From DTU053 sp012520115 (GTDB lineage: Bacteria; Bacillota; Clostridia; Oscillospirales; Acutalibacteraceae), in assembly GCA_050953725.1 (NCBI GenBank), contig JBMNNB010000001.1:186001-250000 (forward strand): a stretch of 64,000 nt of DNA. Direction: 5' to 3'. Positions 8,908-17,006 of this stretch are shown piece after piece (position 1 is the first letter of the stretch; every line of letters begins with the position of its first letter). The notes beneath the pieces are model-generated. The model had not been told where the DNA came from. It saw nothing but the letters and a program-made list of their open reading frames with translations, and ran no database searches. A program made the translations under genes and the position numbers.

Positions 8908-8949
8908 TAGTCGGCTTAAAACGGTTTATTGCGTGTAAATCAATATAAA

Positions 8950-8980
8950 AAGCGGGGGTTTTAGCCCCCGCTTAAGTTTT
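8950..8980. terminator. Bidirectional intrinsic terminator between pstA and the glycosylase gene
   Basis: A 9-bp GC-rich stem (8950-8958 AAGCGGGGG with 8965-8973) has a 6-nt loop. T-rich sequence follows on the plus strand and an A-tract precedes it, so it can end transcription from both convergent genes. Its right arm overlaps the stop codon of the minus-strand gene. Confidence 0.85.
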
Positions 8981-9454
8981 GTCTATAGCCTCTGCCCACT
9001 TTTTGCACAGCCTTTCAAGACTGTATGAGGCGTTAGCGGCGCTTGTGGACGGCAGATTCACGGCCTTTATGCCCGTCAGCTTAACCAGATGAGTGTTATA
9101 CAGCTTAGAGGCGAGATTGCCGTTAGTGATGATTTTCTTAATATTAGAATCCTTTAATACGCTGTTTACATCATTGACTTTGACGTTTCTTATCGAGCTG
9201 TCTGCGCTGTTTTCCACCTCGCAGGACTCGATTACATCCCACAGCGCAATGCGGTGACTTTTAAGAAAGTCCTTCTTTTGGGTAATTGTTACGGGCACAC
9301 CTTCCCCGAAAATACACGCTAAAACCCTCCAGAATCGGTTGCTTTTGTGGCCGTAGTAAAAGCCTGCCTCACGGGAGCCGACAGAAGGAAAGCTGCCTAA
9401 AATCAATATTTCCGAGTCCTTATCGTAGAATGGCTCAAAGGGGTGTATTATCAT
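8972..9454 (-). CDS. DNA-deoxyinosine glycosylase (uracil-DNA glycosylase superfamily)
   Basis: The 160-residue protein of the hypoxanthine-DNA glycosylase branch of the UDG superfamily excises deaminated adenine from DNA. Motif 1 is LGSFPSVGSREAGFYYGH, followed by KSNRFWRVLACIFGE. The central IALWDVIESCEVENSADSSI segment is characteristic of this family. The C-terminal substrate loop is LPSTSAANASYS, where standard UDGs have HPSP. The gene overlaps the upstream ArsC-like gene by 20 bp (9435-9454), so translation is probably coupled. Confidence 0.88.
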   Translation of the reverse strand: MIIHPFEPFYDKDSEILILGSFPSVGSREAGFYYGHKSNRFWRVLACIFGEGVPVTITQKKDFLKSHRIALWDVIESCEVENSADSSIRNVKVNDVNSVLKDSNIKKIITNGNLASKLYNTHLVKLTGIKAVNLPSTSAANASYSLERLCKKWAEAIDKT

Positions 9455-9806
9455 TTAACGCCTCACTCCACTGCTTTTCATTAAAGCCCACAAGCACCTT
9501 GTTTTTATAAAGCAAGATAGGCCGCTTTACAAGCATACCGTCGGATGCAAGCAGCTCGATTTTTTCTTCAAGGCTCATGCTGTCGAGCTTGTCCTTCAGT
9601 CCCAAATCCCTGTACAGCATACCGCTTGTGTTAAAGAATTTTCTGACTTCAAGCCCGCTTTGTGATATCCATGCGTAAAGCTCATCTTTAGCAGGATTGT
9701 CCACAGTAATATCACGCTTAACATAGCCTATCCCCGCCTTATCCAAAAACTCCTGAGCCTTTTTACAGGTGGAGCATCTGGGGTGACAGATAAAAACAGT
9801 ATCCAT
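9435..9806 (-). CDS. ArsC/Spx-family thioredoxin-fold protein
   Basis: The 123-residue thioredoxin-fold protein has the redox pair CSTC near the N-terminus (HPRCSTCKKAQEFLDKAG), the DITVDNPAKDEL segment, FFNTSGMLYRDLGLKDKL and the family hallmark LLASDGMLVKRPILLYKNKVLVGFNE. That is the pattern of the YffB/ArsC-like/Spx/MgsR group. Members include glutaredoxin-dependent arsenate reductases and transcriptional regulators of thiol stress. No other arsenic gene is nearby, so an arsenate role is doubtful. It is the first gene of a two-gene minus-strand operon with the deoxyinosine glycosylase and is divergent from the TPP riboswitch. Confidence 0.88.
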   Translation of the reverse strand: MDTVFICHPRCSTCKKAQEFLDKAGIGYVKRDITVDNPAKDELYAWISQSGLEVRKFFNTSGMLYRDLGLKDKLDSMSLEEKIELLASDGMLVKRPILLYKNKVLVGFNEKQWSEALNDNTPL

Positions 9807-9823
9807 TTTCTCCTCCTGAACTG

Positions 9824-9852
9824 TTGAAAAACAGAAAATATTGTGCTATTAT
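9824..9852 (+). promoter_or_regulatory. Sigma-A-type promoter for the TPP riboswitch/thiT transcript
   Basis: TTGAAA (9824-9829), a 17-bp spacer and TATTAT (9847-9852). It is placed directly in front of the riboswitch aptamer. Confidence 0.65.
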
Positions 9853-9865
9853 AAAATAAAGTTAA

Positions 9866-9958
9866 TACAGGGGTGCTGATGCAAATCGGCTGAGATGAAG
9901 GCTAATGTGCCTTCGAACCCTTAAAACCTGATACGGATAATGCCGTCGTAGGGAGCTG
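9866..9958 (+). promoter_or_regulatory. TPP (THI-box) riboswitch aptamer
   Basis: The conserved thi-box elements occur in order: GGGGTGC (9870-9876), GGCTGAGAT (9888-9896), a variable P3 hairpin (gaaggctaatgtgccttc), GAACCC, ACCTGATACGGATAATGCC and the closing GTCGTAGGGAG. The next gene on the strand is a thiamine transporter, so the aptamer and target agree. The intrinsic terminator after it suggests control by transcription termination when TPP is bound. Confidence 0.95.
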
Positions 9959-9976
9959 TATAAATTGTTATTTTTC

Positions 9977-10018
9977 AGCCGCTGCGGCAGGGTAAGGCCG
10001 CTGCGGCTTTTACTTTTG
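9977..10018 (+). terminator. Expression-platform terminator of the TPP riboswitch
   Basis: Arms 9977-9988 and 9997-10008 pair over 12 positions with a single central T-T mismatch, and T-rich sequence follows. Position between aptamer and thiT start codon fits the riboswitch off-state terminator. Each arm is also close to self-complementary. Confidence 0.75.
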
Positions 10019-10077
10019 CCAAAGCTTAAGTTTATCGGCAACCCGATGGCGGCAAGTATAACGGGAGGATGAAAATA

Positions 10078-10659
10078 ATGAAAAACAAACTCAGCAAAAA
10101 CGATGCCCTTCTTCGCCTTGTGGAAACCGCCATTCTGCTTGCCCTTGCCATTGTGCTCAACAGCAAGTTTGTGCCGAATTTCCCGCTGCCCTTCGGCGGC
10201 AGCGTGACAATCTTCGGCCAGCTGCCCATTGTGCTGATAGCTTACAGGTACGGCGCAAAGTGGGCCCTGCCCGCAGCCATACTCTTCGGCTTTACGCAGC
10301 TTCTGTTCGGCTGGGGCAACGCCGCAGCCATAGCACAGACCTTCGGCGCATACTTAATCTTCATTCTGTTTGACTACCTTCTTGCCTTCGGCTCATTGGG
10401 ACTTGCGGGTATCTTCAGAAACAAAATCAAAAACGAGCCTCTCTCGCTTGCAGTCGGTTCAGTCTTCGCTTCAATCCTGCGTTATCTCTGCCACTTTATC
10501 AGCGGCGTGACAATCTGGCAGGCCTATGCGGACGAAAAGGGAGTACTGTTATATTCCCTTACTTACAACGGCTCGTACATGATTCCGGAAATGATTATTA
10601 CTGCCATAGGCGCCTTCGGCGTTGCGGGCGTGCTGAAGCTTGCAAATAAAAACAAATAG
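10078..10659 (+). CDS. thiT: ECF-type thiamine transporter S component ThiT
   Basis: The 193-residue membrane protein with about six helices is the substrate-binding subunit of an energy-coupling-factor transporter for thiamine. Segments typical of ThiT are PLPFGGSVTIFGQLPIVLIA, the loop LLFGWGNAAAIAQTFGAYLIF, and RYLCHFISGVTIWQAYA, which contains part of the thiamine site. An ATG at 10069 lies within the GGGAGGATG ribosome binding site, so the ATG at 10078 is preferred. The energising EcfAAT module is not in the window and is probably shared from another locus. A TPP riboswitch upstream agrees with the function. Confidence 0.93.
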   Translation: MKNKLSKNDALLRLVETAILLALAIVLNSKFVPNFPLPFGGSVTIFGQLPIVLIAYRYGAKWALPAAILFGFTQLLFGWGNAAAIAQTFGAYLIFILFDYLLAFGSLGLAGIFRNKIKNEPLSLAVGSVFASILRYLCHFISGVTIWQAYADEKGVLLYSLTYNGSYMIPEMIITAIGAFGVAGVLKLANKNK

Positions 10660-10664
10660 CCACG

Positions 10665-10694
10665 GGCTGCGGTTTTTACCGCAGTCTTTTTTTT
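10665..10694 (+). terminator. Intrinsic terminator after thiT
   Basis: An 8-bp stem with one G-U pair (10665-10672 with 10679-10686) is followed by eight T residues (10687-10694). Confidence 0.85.
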
Positions 10695-10699
10695 GCCCT

Positions 10700-11518
10700 T
10701 CAGCAGTCCGTAAACCTGATATATGCCCTGTCGTCAAAGGAGAGATTGCCGCTGACAAGACCCTTTGTTTCCTTATGGAGCTTGTACAACAGCTTATCGT
10801 TCTCAAGAATATATGCAAGCTCCTTTTCGCAGTCCGAAAGATTGTCCCTTAATACCGGATAGCCGTCCGAGGCTAAAACTATATCAGAGCCGGTAACAGG
10901 CTTATAAATAACGGTATGGTCGGCATTTATCTCACAGCCGTCAAGCACATCATAGCCGAACTCACCAGGAGCATTCGCATAATCCGTTTGCTTTAACAGA
11001 TAGGGCATAATATGCTCCCTGCCCGTGTCATGGAGCATTATGTCCTCCTCGGTTTTGCCCCTCTTTATTTCTTCCTCTATAAATTTGCTTCTCAGCTCTG
11101 AAGTAAACCTGTCAATCGCCTTTTCGTGCAGGCGGACTTCGCTGTTTACGATGCAGCGGCAGTCGCCGAAGCACCATACCTCTTTTGTATAAGCGGAGTA
11201 GAGTATGATATTCGCCTGAAGCCGCTCCTCCTTGTTCTCCTTAAAGAAATCTGTATCCTCTCCGTACTCTTTACGAAGACAGTCGTTAAGATAGGTTATC
11301 ATATCCCTTGCACTGAGGTCATGGGGAGCCTCAGTTAAAGCGCAGAGCAGACAATCCCTTGCCTGCCTGCCGCTTTTTTTGCCGTTCCATTTAAGCTTTC
11401 CCTTTGCGGTAACCCCATCGATAACAGCAATATACGATTCACTTATAAAAATTGCGTCCTCGCAGGTTTCGTCTTTGCCGTCCTTTGAAACAAGCTGTTT
11501 CTCAATAATATTCAACAT
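10700..11518 (-). CDS. PP2C-like (PPM family) phosphatase domain protein
   Basis: This 272-residue soluble protein resembles PPM/PP2C phosphatases. It has an early acidic CEDAIFISESYIAVIDGVT segment (the first metal Asp and DG motif), a central GDCRCIVNS in place of the usual GDSR, the late SDG in IVLASDGYPVLRD, and a terminal SFDDRAYIRF matching the DD-x-(T/A) end motif. The family dephosphorylates Ser/Thr proteins or, in some bacteria, acts as a non-catalytic sensor. It is convergent with thiT and divergent from the two-component system, separated from it by a palindrome-containing spacer. Confidence 0.7.
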   Translation of the reverse strand: MLNIIEKQLVSKDGKDETCEDAIFISESYIAVIDGVTAKGKLKWNGKKSGRQARDCLLCALTEAPHDLSARDMITYLNDCLRKEYGEDTDFFKENKEERLQANIILYSAYTKEVWCFGDCRCIVNSEVRLHEKAIDRFTSELRSKFIEEEIKRGKTEEDIMLHDTGREHIMPYLLKQTDYANAPGEFGYDVLDGCEINADHTVIYKPVTGSDIVLASDGYPVLRDNLSDCEKELAYILENDKLLYKLHKETKGLVSGNLSFDDRAYIRFTDC

Positions 11519-11552
11519 AATATCCTTACCCTGATTTTTTTGGTATAATGCT

Positions 11553-11578
11553 ATTGTATCATCAAATTATTATACAAT
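11553..11578. promoter_or_regulatory. Imperfect palindrome between divergent phosphatase and response-regulator genes
   Basis: Outer arms ATTGTAT (11553-11559) and ATACAAT (11572-11578) are perfect complements, and the inner bases extend the symmetry to about 10 of 13 positions per half. It lies in the shared intergenic region and is a candidate operator. Whether the response regulator binds it is not known. Confidence 0.4.
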
Positions 11579-11666
11579 AAACACTGTAATTTAAGCTGTG
11601 TTTAATTATTCGGGTATAGATTTAACATAGCGTACTATTGATTATTCCCTTTGAGGAAGTGTTTAA

Positions 11667-12344
11667 ATGAGGATACTTATAGTTGAGGACGAAAAAAGGC
11701 TCGCAAGAACCTTAAAGGACCTTGTAGAGCAGAATAACCATATTGCCGACCTGTCCTTTGACGGCGAGGACGGGCTTGACAACGCTTTAAGCGGAATTTA
11801 TGATGCAATTATCCTTGATGTAATGCTGCCCAAGCTCGACGGCTTCAAGGTCTTAAAGGGCATGCGCAAGGAGGGCATCCAGACCCCCGTTTTAATGCTT
11901 ACCGCAAGGTCAGAGCTGGAAAACAAGGTCAAGGGGCTGGACCTCGGCGCAGACTATTACCTTACAAAGCCCTTTGAGGCGGCGGAGTTTTTAGCGTGTC
12001 TCAGAGCAATACTCAGACGCAGGGGAGAGATTCAGCCTGATGAGCTGACCTTTGCCGACTTAACGCTCAATATCAGCTCCGCAGAGTTAATCTGTGAGGG
12101 CAGGAGCGTAAGGCTCAGGGCTAAGGAGCTGGAGCTTATCCGAATCCTTATGGAAAACGGCGACAAGTACGTGCCAAAGGAAACCCTTCAGCTTAAGGTC
12201 TGGGGCTTTGACTCAGAAGCCGAGGGCAATGTGGTCGAGGTCTATATGTCCTTTTTAAGAAGGAAGCTCAGTCATATCAAAACAAAGGTACGCATAGCCT
12301 CATCGAGAATGATAGGCTATCGTTTGGAGGCAGAAAATGATTAA
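11667..12344 (+). CDS. OmpR/PhoB-family response regulator
   Basis: The 225-residue regulator has a receiver domain (about 1-118) and a winged-helix DNA-binding domain (about 125-222). Receiver residues are visible: the acidic pair E7-D8, the phosphoacceptor D51 in ILDVMLP, T79 in MLTA and K101 in LTKPF. The C-terminal domain has the OmpR-type RAKELELIRILMENGDKYVPKETL recognition region and VEVYMSFLRRKL. It overlaps the sensor kinase gene by 8 bp, so the pair is co-translated. The stimulus and targets cannot be deduced. Confidence 0.95.
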   Translation: MRILIVEDEKRLARTLKDLVEQNNHIADLSFDGEDGLDNALSGIYDAIILDVMLPKLDGFKVLKGMRKEGIQTPVLMLTARSELENKVKGLDLGADYYLTKPFEAAEFLACLRAILRRRGEIQPDELTFADLTLNISSAELICEGRSVRLRAKELELIRILMENGDKYVPKETLQLKVWGFDSEAEGNVVEVYMSFLRRKLSHIKTKVRIASSRMIGYRLEAEND

Positions 12345-13557
12345 GACGCTGCGGCAGAAGTTCATCGTAATAATGATGAGCATAGTGTCCATTCTGCTTA
12401 TCACGATTTTTCTGACGATAATAACTATTATGAGCAGCAGCCTTAAAGAGCAGAACACGGCAAAGCTCAGGCAGCTTCTTCAGACCGGCGTTTTGCAGGA
12501 CTATTCTCAGGGCACCTTCAAGGGCGGCACCGATTCGAGGGTGCATGCGCTGATAGTCGAGCTTAAAGCCGACGGCTCATACTATATCGCCGCAAACCAG
12601 TTCTTTTTCCTTGAGGAAGGGCTGATTGAGGACATTGTAAAGGCGGCAGCATTAAGCAAGAGCGACAGCGGCGTATTAAAGGAATACAGCCTGAGATACT
12701 TAAAATACCAGACAAGCACGACTCTCAGAATAGCCTTTGCCGACACCTCTGTGGAAGCGGGCATAATTAAAGACCTCATGCTGATTTGTGGCTTTATCTG
12801 CTCTATGTCCCTGCTTGCATTTTTCGTCCTGAGCGTCTTCCTCGCAAGGTGGGCGGTAAGACCCGTTGAGAACGCATGGCAGAGGCAGAAAAGATTTGTG
12901 GCGGACGCCTCACATGAGCTTAAAACCCCGCTGACCGTAATCCTGTCCAATGCTGAGATGCTTCAGAGCGGCGAGAATATGGACGAAAAGGCGCAGGAGA
13001 GGGTAGACAACATCCTCGCCGAAGGCATAAGAATGAAACGCCTGATTGAAAATATGCTGACTTTAGCAAAGTCCGACTATGCGGAAAACACCCTTGTTAT
13101 GTCAAGGGTGAACCTTAGTGACATCATTCTTGACAGCGTTCTTCTGTATGAGTCCGCCGCCTATGACGACAATAAGCAGCTCAGCTTTAATGTTGCCGAG
13201 GGAGTCATCGTAAACGGCGATGCCGACAAGCTCAGGCAGGTCATAGACATCCTGCTTGACAATGCCTTAAAATACTCGAACGAAGGCTCTCAGATTACGG
13301 TTGACCTGAGTGTCCAGTACAGAAGAGAAGCTCTGGTGAGGGTCAGGAGCGAAGGAGAGGCCATCCCCCGTGAGGAGCTTCAGAACATCTTCATACGCTT
13401 TTACAGAGTGGATAAGGCAAGAGAAAACCACGGCGGCTTCGGCCTCGGCCTGTCCATAGCCGAGGAGATTATCCAGAGCCACAGGGGCCGAATCTGGGCG
13501 GAGAGCGACAGCAGCGGCAACACCTTCAGCTTCATACTTCCGCTTTCAAATCACTGA
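12337..13557 (+). CDS. Membrane sensor histidine kinase
   Basis: The 406-residue kinase has two membrane helices at about 9-31 and 150-175, which enclose an extracytoplasmic sensor of about 120 residues. A short linker leads to the HisKA domain with H193 in ADASHELKTPLTVILSNAE and the HATPase domain: N box DILLDNALKYS, G1 box FYRVDKARENHGGFGLGLSI and a terminal SFILPL. It forms a pair with the preceding OmpR-type regulator through an 8-bp overlap. The sensor domain has no feature I recognise. No terminator is obvious in the following 140 bp. Confidence 0.94.
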   Translation: MIKTLRQKFIVIMMSIVSILLITIFLTIITIMSSSLKEQNTAKLRQLLQTGVLQDYSQGTFKGGTDSRVHALIVELKADGSYYIAANQFFFLEEGLIEDIVKAAALSKSDSGVLKEYSLRYLKYQTSTTLRIAFADTSVEAGIIKDLMLICGFICSMSLLAFFVLSVFLARWAVRPVENAWQRQKRFVADASHELKTPLTVILSNAEMLQSGENMDEKAQERVDNILAEGIRMKRLIENMLTLAKSDYAENTLVMSRVNLSDIILDSVLLYESAAYDDNKQLSFNVAEGVIVNGDADKLRQVIDILLDNALKYSNEGSQITVDLSVQYRREALVRVRSEGEAIPREELQNIFIRFYRVDKARENHGGFGLGLSIAEEIIQSHRGRIWAESDSSGNTFSFILPLSNH

Positions 13558-13697
13558 TAAAAAAATTGCGTCATTTTTACACCAAAGCGAGACTTTCTGA
13601 TATAGAATAGAGAGTAGTTTTGCGGCAGATAATGCGACAGTTTTCGCTTCGGAATGCTCCTATTATTTTCTGGGGTCTTGAGAAACGGAGAGTTTAT

Positions 13698-14189
13698 ATG
13701 TATTCCCTGAACCTTGTGCTTGTTGAGCCGGAAATCCCTCAGAACACGGGCAATATCGCAAGAACCTGCGCCGCAACGGGCGCTTCGTTGCATCTTGTGG
13801 AGCCTATGGGGTTTAAAGTCGACGACAAAAAGCTTAAAAGAGCCGGTCTCGACTACTGGTATCTGCTCGACATCCATTATCACGCTTCCCTTGAGGATTT
13901 TCTTAAAAGCATAGAAGGCAAGCCCTTTTTCTGTTATTCCACAAAGGCGGCATATAATTATACAGAGGTCAAATACCCAGACGAAGTCTATCTGCTTTTC
14001 GGAAAAGAGACCGCAGGCCTTCCCGAAGAGCTTTTGTATGCAAACAGAGAGAGAACTGTCAGAATCCCGATGATAGATGAGGCAAGGAGCCTGAATCTTT
14101 CAAATGCAGTTGCAATAGGAGCCTATGAAGTCCTTAGACAGTGGGGCTTCCCGGCGCTTCTGCAGTCGGGCAAGCTTGCAAATGTGTAA
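13698..14189 (+). CDS. trmL: tRNA (cytidine(34)-2'-O)-methyltransferase TrmL
   Basis: The 163-residue SPOUT-fold methyltransferase modifies the wobble ribose of certain leucine tRNAs. It starts MYSLNLVLVEPEIPQNTGNI, the classic TrmL/CspR N-terminus (motif 1 with N-T-G-N-I). The motif 2 region LLFGKETAGLPEELL and motif 3 IPMIDEARSLNLSNAVAIGAYEVLRQ form the knotted SAM site. An upstream in-frame ATG at 13620 is less likely because ACGGAGAG lies just before 13698 and the family starts there. Length is typical. Confidence 0.94.
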   Translation: MYSLNLVLVEPEIPQNTGNIARTCAATGASLHLVEPMGFKVDDKKLKRAGLDYWYLLDIHYHASLEDFLKSIEGKPFFCYSTKAAYNYTEVKYPDEVYLLFGKETAGLPEELLYANRERTVRIPMIDEARSLNLSNAVAIGAYEVLRQWGFPALLQSGKLANV

Positions 14190-14210
14190 AAAGACCACAT
14201 ATGCGACGAA

Positions 14211-14239
14211 TTGACTAATTGTCTCGGATTAGATATAAT
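14211..14239 (+). promoter_or_regulatory. Sigma-A-type promoter for the DegV-like gene
   Basis: TTGACT (14211-14216), a 17-bp spacer and TATAAT (14234-14239), matching 11 of 12 consensus bases. The leader to the start codon is about 125 nt. Confidence 0.8.
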
Positions 14240-14310
14240 GGACAAAATATTTTTTTAAGCGTTTCTTTTAATAACTTTTTCTTTAGTTTTTCATGCGCAA
14301 ATCAGAGCAT

Positions 14311-14348
14311 ACAAGCTTATTAAGAAAGCTTGTTATCTGTATTTTTTT
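14311..14348 (+). promoter_or_regulatory. Terminator-like hairpin in the leader of the DegV-like gene
   Basis: An 8-bp stem (ACAAGCTT 14311-14318 with AAGCTTGT 14326-14333) and a 7-nt loop are followed within 8 nt by a seven-T run (14342-14348). It lies between a strong promoter and the start codon, so it could attenuate the gene or define a short leader RNA of about 100 nt. Confidence 0.5.
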
Positions 14349-14369
14349 CTGCTTAAAAGAGGTTGAATA

Positions 14370-15260
14370 ATGCTTGCCAGATTTATTGCTGACTCAGGCT
14401 GTGACATTCCTTCGCTTAAAAGAGAGGTATCAAGTATCAAGCTGCTGCCTTTATTCATGAGCATCAACGGCTCTCCCTATTATGAGAATGTGAATATCAC
14501 GCTTGACAAAATCAGCCCGGACAGCTTAGCCCTTATATCAGAACCTGTAATTCCGAAACAAGTCTATTTGGAAGCTATTTTGGATGCGCAGAGAGACGGC
14601 TGCAGTGACATCTTCATTATAACTCCGGATAAGCATCTTTTCGGATTGTATAAGGAAGCGTCAAAGGCGGCAAGTCTTTATTTAAGAAAAAAGACCTCGG
14701 CAGGAACAAAGGTGCACGTTATCGACTCGGGAACATTTTCAATAGGCTACGGCGTACCCCTTGCGTCCGTCGTGCTCGATTATGAGGCAGGCAAGCTCAA
14801 AACCACCGACGAAATAAAAAAGGCTCTGTCTAAGAGACTCAGCGAAGCGGTTATGTTCTGCAAAAGCTCCTTCGGGTGCAGAGTCTTTAAGAAGCTTCTT
14901 CTGGCCCAGAAGGCTGAGTTTTCGCCCTGTGCCGAAGCATTTGTGATGTATAAGGGCACATGCGAACGACTTACGGAGCTTCCCGAAGAGGAAAATAAAA
15001 GGAAAATGAATAAAGTGCTTAAAACTCTTCGCAAAAACGAGTATATTTCCTTCTTCACGCTTAACAGCAGACGCACAGCAGAAAAGGAGCTGGACAAGCT
15101 CTTTTTAAACCTGTCGGACCTGCTTGCAAAAGTGGATATCGTTACCTCGAGAAGAGCAAAGCTCGGCATTTCCGCCGCATATATAGCAGGCGATGAGCTG
15201 CGCCTTATGCTGCTTATCCCCGCACGTAATTTTGAATTAATTGACGAGGTTGCGCTTTAA
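14370..15260 (+). CDS. DegV-family (fatty-acid-binding-like) protein
   Basis: The 296-residue protein has the two-domain DegV pattern. The N-terminal ARFIADSGCDIPS corresponds to the conserved DS-x-(C/S)-D start, and IKLLPLFMSINGSPYYENVNI corresponds to the VPL...Y.D segment. VHVIDSGTFSIGYGVPLASVV matches the conserved VIDS...S.G.G. The C-terminus (VDIVTSRRAKLGISAAYIAG) resembles the family end, where a HxGPG-type turn is often present but is not clear here. DegV-like proteins bind fatty acids, and some are FakB subunits of fatty acid kinase. This member is divergent, so the ligand is uncertain. Confidence 0.7.
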   Translation: MLARFIADSGCDIPSLKREVSSIKLLPLFMSINGSPYYENVNITLDKISPDSLALISEPVIPKQVYLEAILDAQRDGCSDIFIITPDKHLFGLYKEASKAASLYLRKKTSAGTKVHVIDSGTFSIGYGVPLASVVLDYEAGKLKTTDEIKKALSKRLSEAVMFCKSSFGCRVFKKLLLAQKAEFSPCAEAFVMYKGTCERLTELPEEENKRKMNKVLKTLRKNEYISFFTLNSRRTAEKELDKLFLNLSDLLAKVDIVTSRRAKLGISAAYIAGDELRLMLLIPARNFELIDEVAL

Positions 15261-15319
15261 CGGCTAACCAAAACAGACAGTCAGCTTTTTTCATCTCAAT
15301 CCCGACACCTTTGCACGCC

Positions 15320-15346
15320 AGCCCCTTAAATCGGGGCTTGTTTTTT
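15320..15346 (+). terminator. Intrinsic terminator after the DegV-like gene
   Basis: Stem AGCCCC (15320-15325) with GGGGCT (15333-15338), a 7-nt loop, then TGTTTTTT to 15346. Confidence 0.8.
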
Positions 15347-15387
15347 GTGGATATCACCTTGCTTTATTTTTTCAGTGGAGGAAGGCT

Positions 15388-16920
15388 ATGTTTTCACACA
15401 TTAACAGCATGGGCATCTTAGGAATGGAAGCGTTTATGGTCGATGTGGAGGCGGATATTTCATCCGGACCTCTGCGTTTTGACATTGTAGGCCTTCCGGA
15501 CACTGCGGTCAGCGAATCGAAGGAGAGGGTCAGAGCGGCCATAAACAACTGCGGCTATGAGTTTCCCGTATCCCATGTCACCGTGAACCTCGCCCCGGCA
15601 GACGTAAAAAAGGCAGGGCCGCTGTACGATTTACCAATATTGATTGCCATTCTGAAGGCGACTGAGCAGATAAGCTGCAATCTGTCCGACACTGCCTTCC
15701 TCGGCGAGCTGTCCTTAGGCGGCAAGCTGCGGCACATAAGCGGTGTGCTGCCCATGGTGCTGACGGCAAAGACGGCGGGAATCAAAGAGGTATTCCTCCC
15801 CAAGGAGAACGAGGGCGAGGTAGCCGCCATAAAGGGCATTAACATCTATCCCGTTTCAAGCGTTGAGGAGATAGTTGACCACATAAACGGAATCGCAAAT
15901 CTTACACCCCTTACGCCCGTTGAGTTTATGCAGGACGAGGCCGTGATGAATCTGCCGGATTTCTCGCAGGTCAAGGGACAGTACAAGGCAAAAAGAGCCC
16001 TCGAGGTAGCGGCGGCAGGCTCCCACAACATACTTATGATAGGCCCTCCCGGCTCGGGCAAGAGCATGCTTGCCAAACGGCTGCCCTCAATCTTGCCCGA
16101 TATGAGCTTTGAGGAGGCACTCGAATCCACGAAGGTATACTCGATAGCGGGACTCTTAAAGGGCAAAGACACCCTCGTCAGAACAAGACCCTTCCGCTCG
16201 CCCCATCACACCGTGTCTGCGGCGGGAATGTCCGGCGGCGGCACGGTGCCTAAGCCCGGAGAATTAAGCCTTGCCCACAACGGAGTTTTGTTCCTCGACG
16301 AGCTGCCGGAATTCTCAAAGGCGGCGATAGAGTCACTCCGCCAGCCCTTGGAGGACGGGGAAATCACAATCTCCAGAGCCTCCTACACCCTGTCATACCC
16401 CTGCTCGGTAATGCTTGTCTGCGCCCTCAATCCCTGCCCATGCGGATTTTTAGGGCATCCCAAAAGAAAATGCACATGCCCGAAGGGAGCGGCACAGAAA
16501 TATCTCTCTAAGATTTCAGGCCCCCTGCTCGACAGAATTGACATACATATAGAGGTCCCTCCGGTGGAGTTTGCCGACTTGTCGGCCCAGAGTAAAGAGG
16601 AAAGCTCAAAGTCCATTAAGGAAAGGGTAGACAGGGCGAGAAGGATTCAGCGGGTCAGGTTTTTCGGAACAAAAATAACCTCCAACGCCCGTATGGACAG
16701 CGCCGCAGTCAGAAGATTCTGCAAGATGAATGGGGAAGCCGAGGAGTTTCTGAAGGCTGCATTTGACAGACTCAGTCTTTCCGCAAGGGCGTATGAGAGA
16801 ATACTGAAGGTCGCCCGCACCATAGCCGACCTTGACGAAAAGGAAATCATAGAGAAAAAGCACTTAATGGAGGCTGTTCAGTACAGAAGCCTCGACAGAA
16901 AGTTCTGGAGCGAGACGTAA
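15388..16920 (+). CDS. comM: YifB/ComM-family Mg-chelatase-like AAA+ ATPase
   Basis: A 510-residue protein with three parts: an N-terminal ChlI-like domain (FMVDVEADISSGPLRFDIVG and VTVNLAPADVKKAGPLYDL), a central AAA+ domain, and a C-terminal helical domain (LSARAYERILKVARTIADL). The AAA+ domain has Walker A GPPGSGKSMLAKRLPS, the FRSPHHTVSAAGMSGGG loop and Walker B GVLFLDELPEF. A four-cysteine insertion, CALNPCPCGFLG followed by CTCPKG, is typical of the family. ComM promotes branch migration during natural transformation in some bacteria, and its role in Clostridia is not established. A strong terminator follows. Confidence 0.95.
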   Translation: MFSHINSMGILGMEAFMVDVEADISSGPLRFDIVGLPDTAVSESKERVRAAINNCGYEFPVSHVTVNLAPADVKKAGPLYDLPILIAILKATEQISCNLSDTAFLGELSLGGKLRHISGVLPMVLTAKTAGIKEVFLPKENEGEVAAIKGINIYPVSSVEEIVDHINGIANLTPLTPVEFMQDEAVMNLPDFSQVKGQYKAKRALEVAAAGSHNILMIGPPGSGKSMLAKRLPSILPDMSFEEALESTKVYSIAGLLKGKDTLVRTRPFRSPHHTVSAAGMSGGGTVPKPGELSLAHNGVLFLDELPEFSKAAIESLRQPLEDGEITISRASYTLSYPCSVMLVCALNPCPCGFLGHPKRKCTCPKGAAQKYLSKISGPLLDRIDIHIEVPPVEFADLSAQSKEESSKSIKERVDRARRIQRVRFFGTKITSNARMDSAAVRRFCKMNGEAEEFLKAAFDRLSLSARAYERILKVARTIADLDEKEIIEKKHLMEAVQYRSLDRKFWSET

Positions 16921-16953
16921 GTCTTGCACTGAATAAAACATCAAAATCTGCAA

Positions 16954-16985
16954 AAAATACCCTTGAATAATCAAGGGTATTTTAT
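16954..16985 (+). terminator. Intrinsic terminator after comM
   Basis: A perfect 13-bp stem (16954-16966 with 16971-16983) has a 4-nt loop, with an A-tract before and a T-rich end. Confidence 0.85.
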
Positions 16986-17006
16986 ATTGAGAGAGTGACA
17001 GAAGCT

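Noticed and set aside
9435..9806. Arsenate reductase of an arsenic resistance operon
   Set aside because: No arsR, arsB or acr3 gene is adjacent; the fold matches but the neighbourhood does not support arsenic detoxification.
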